Shown here: piece by piece, positions 63,988 to 64,000 of the stretch | How the letters are laid out: each line of letters opens with the position of its first letter | Numbering within the stretch: position 1 is the stretch's first letter | Assembly: GCF_022678625.1 (NCBI RefSeq) | Contig: NZ_JALBYQ010000003.1 | Span: forward strand, 1-64,000 | From: Aliiroseovarius subalbicans | GTDB taxonomy: Bacteria > Pseudomonadota > Alphaproteobacteria > Rhodobacterales > Rhodobacteraceae | DNA: 64,000 bases | Direction of reading: 5' to 3' | The notes under the pieces: generated by a model | Seen by the model: only the letters and a program-made list of their open reading frames with translations | What the model was told of the DNA's origin: nothing | The model's database searches: none | Program-made: the position numbers and the translations under genes

Positions 63988-64000
63988 TTATTGAGCGGCG
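63988..64000 (-). CDS. Partial gene end, possibly serC
   Basis: The last 13 bp of the window read on the minus strand as codons Ala-Ala-Gln-stop (TAA at 63988-63990). This would be the end of a gene transcribed toward serA. In many bacteria of this group serC (phosphoserine aminotransferase) precedes serA, so that identity is likely, but only three codons are visible. Confidence 0.35.

Overview
This window looks like a piece of chromosome from a Rhodobacteraceae bacterium of the Roseobacter group (Alphaproteobacteria). The DNA is GC-rich and the genes are tightly packed. Several gene orders that I know from this family are present: rbfA-truB, an M16 peptidase pair next to lspA and purH, rsmB beside a heparinase-like gene, and msrP-msrQ. 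Lineage-typical small families are also here (DUF1674/SDHAF4, DUF3035, DUF3775, DUF5665), together with several RTX proteins, a PHA synthase and the saccharopine lysine-degradation pair. No phage, insertion sequence, integrase or CRISPR array was seen. The window is almost entirely chromosomal backbone with a few lineage-specific insertions.

Layout. 1-516: promoter and leader of an rRNA operon that runs leftward off the window; its 16S gene is not included. 517-6351: msrQ/msrP (periplasmic methionine sulfoxide repair), an FMN glutamate-synthase-like protein, a FAS1 plus RTX secreted protein, and an Mpo1-like membrane protein. 6440-14345: clpB with a heat-shock type promoter, pyrF, a stomatin/NfeD pair, DNA polymerase IV, an N-formylglutamate amidohydrolase-like gene, tRNA-Val(GAC) and rpmJ. 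14527-28671: PHA synthase, a PaaK-like CoA ligase, an internally duplicated protein of unknown function, a complete branched-chain amino acid type ABC transporter with a second acyl-CoA ligase, and a divergent hybrid histidine kinase/response regulator pair. 28706-36348: a secreted alpha/beta hydrolase, a VOC protein, a large formate dehydrogenase alpha subunit, a histidine phosphatase and the two saccharopine dehydrogenases.

36415-53293: a long housekeeping block with rmuC, mutL, the M16 peptidase pair, a DUF3035 lipoprotein, lspA, purH, a heparinase-like gene, rsmB, SDHAF4, dapB, rbfA, truB, deoA and a DUF1643 gene. 53406-56049: two RTX proteins with N-terminal hydrophobic segments around a small DUF5665 membrane protein. 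56372-60292: rpsO and pnp, normally close neighbours, separated by three small membrane-protein genes. 60546-64000: a YghX-like dienelactone hydrolase whose start is disturbed by an 11-bp tandem duplication, a PPP-type phosphoesterase, serA, and the last codons of an upstream gene that is probably serC.

The points most worth a second look are: the frame-shifting duplication at the start of the yghX-like gene; the internally duplicated protein inside the transporter/CoA-ligase cluster; the three-gene membrane cassette between rpsO and pnp; the membrane-anchored RTX pair; the bacterial saccharopine operon; and several well-formed regulatory sites (rRNA promoter with phased A-tracts, sigma-32-like clpB promoter, a 17-bp palindrome before the duplicated gene). 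I did not find a clearly new defence or mobile system.
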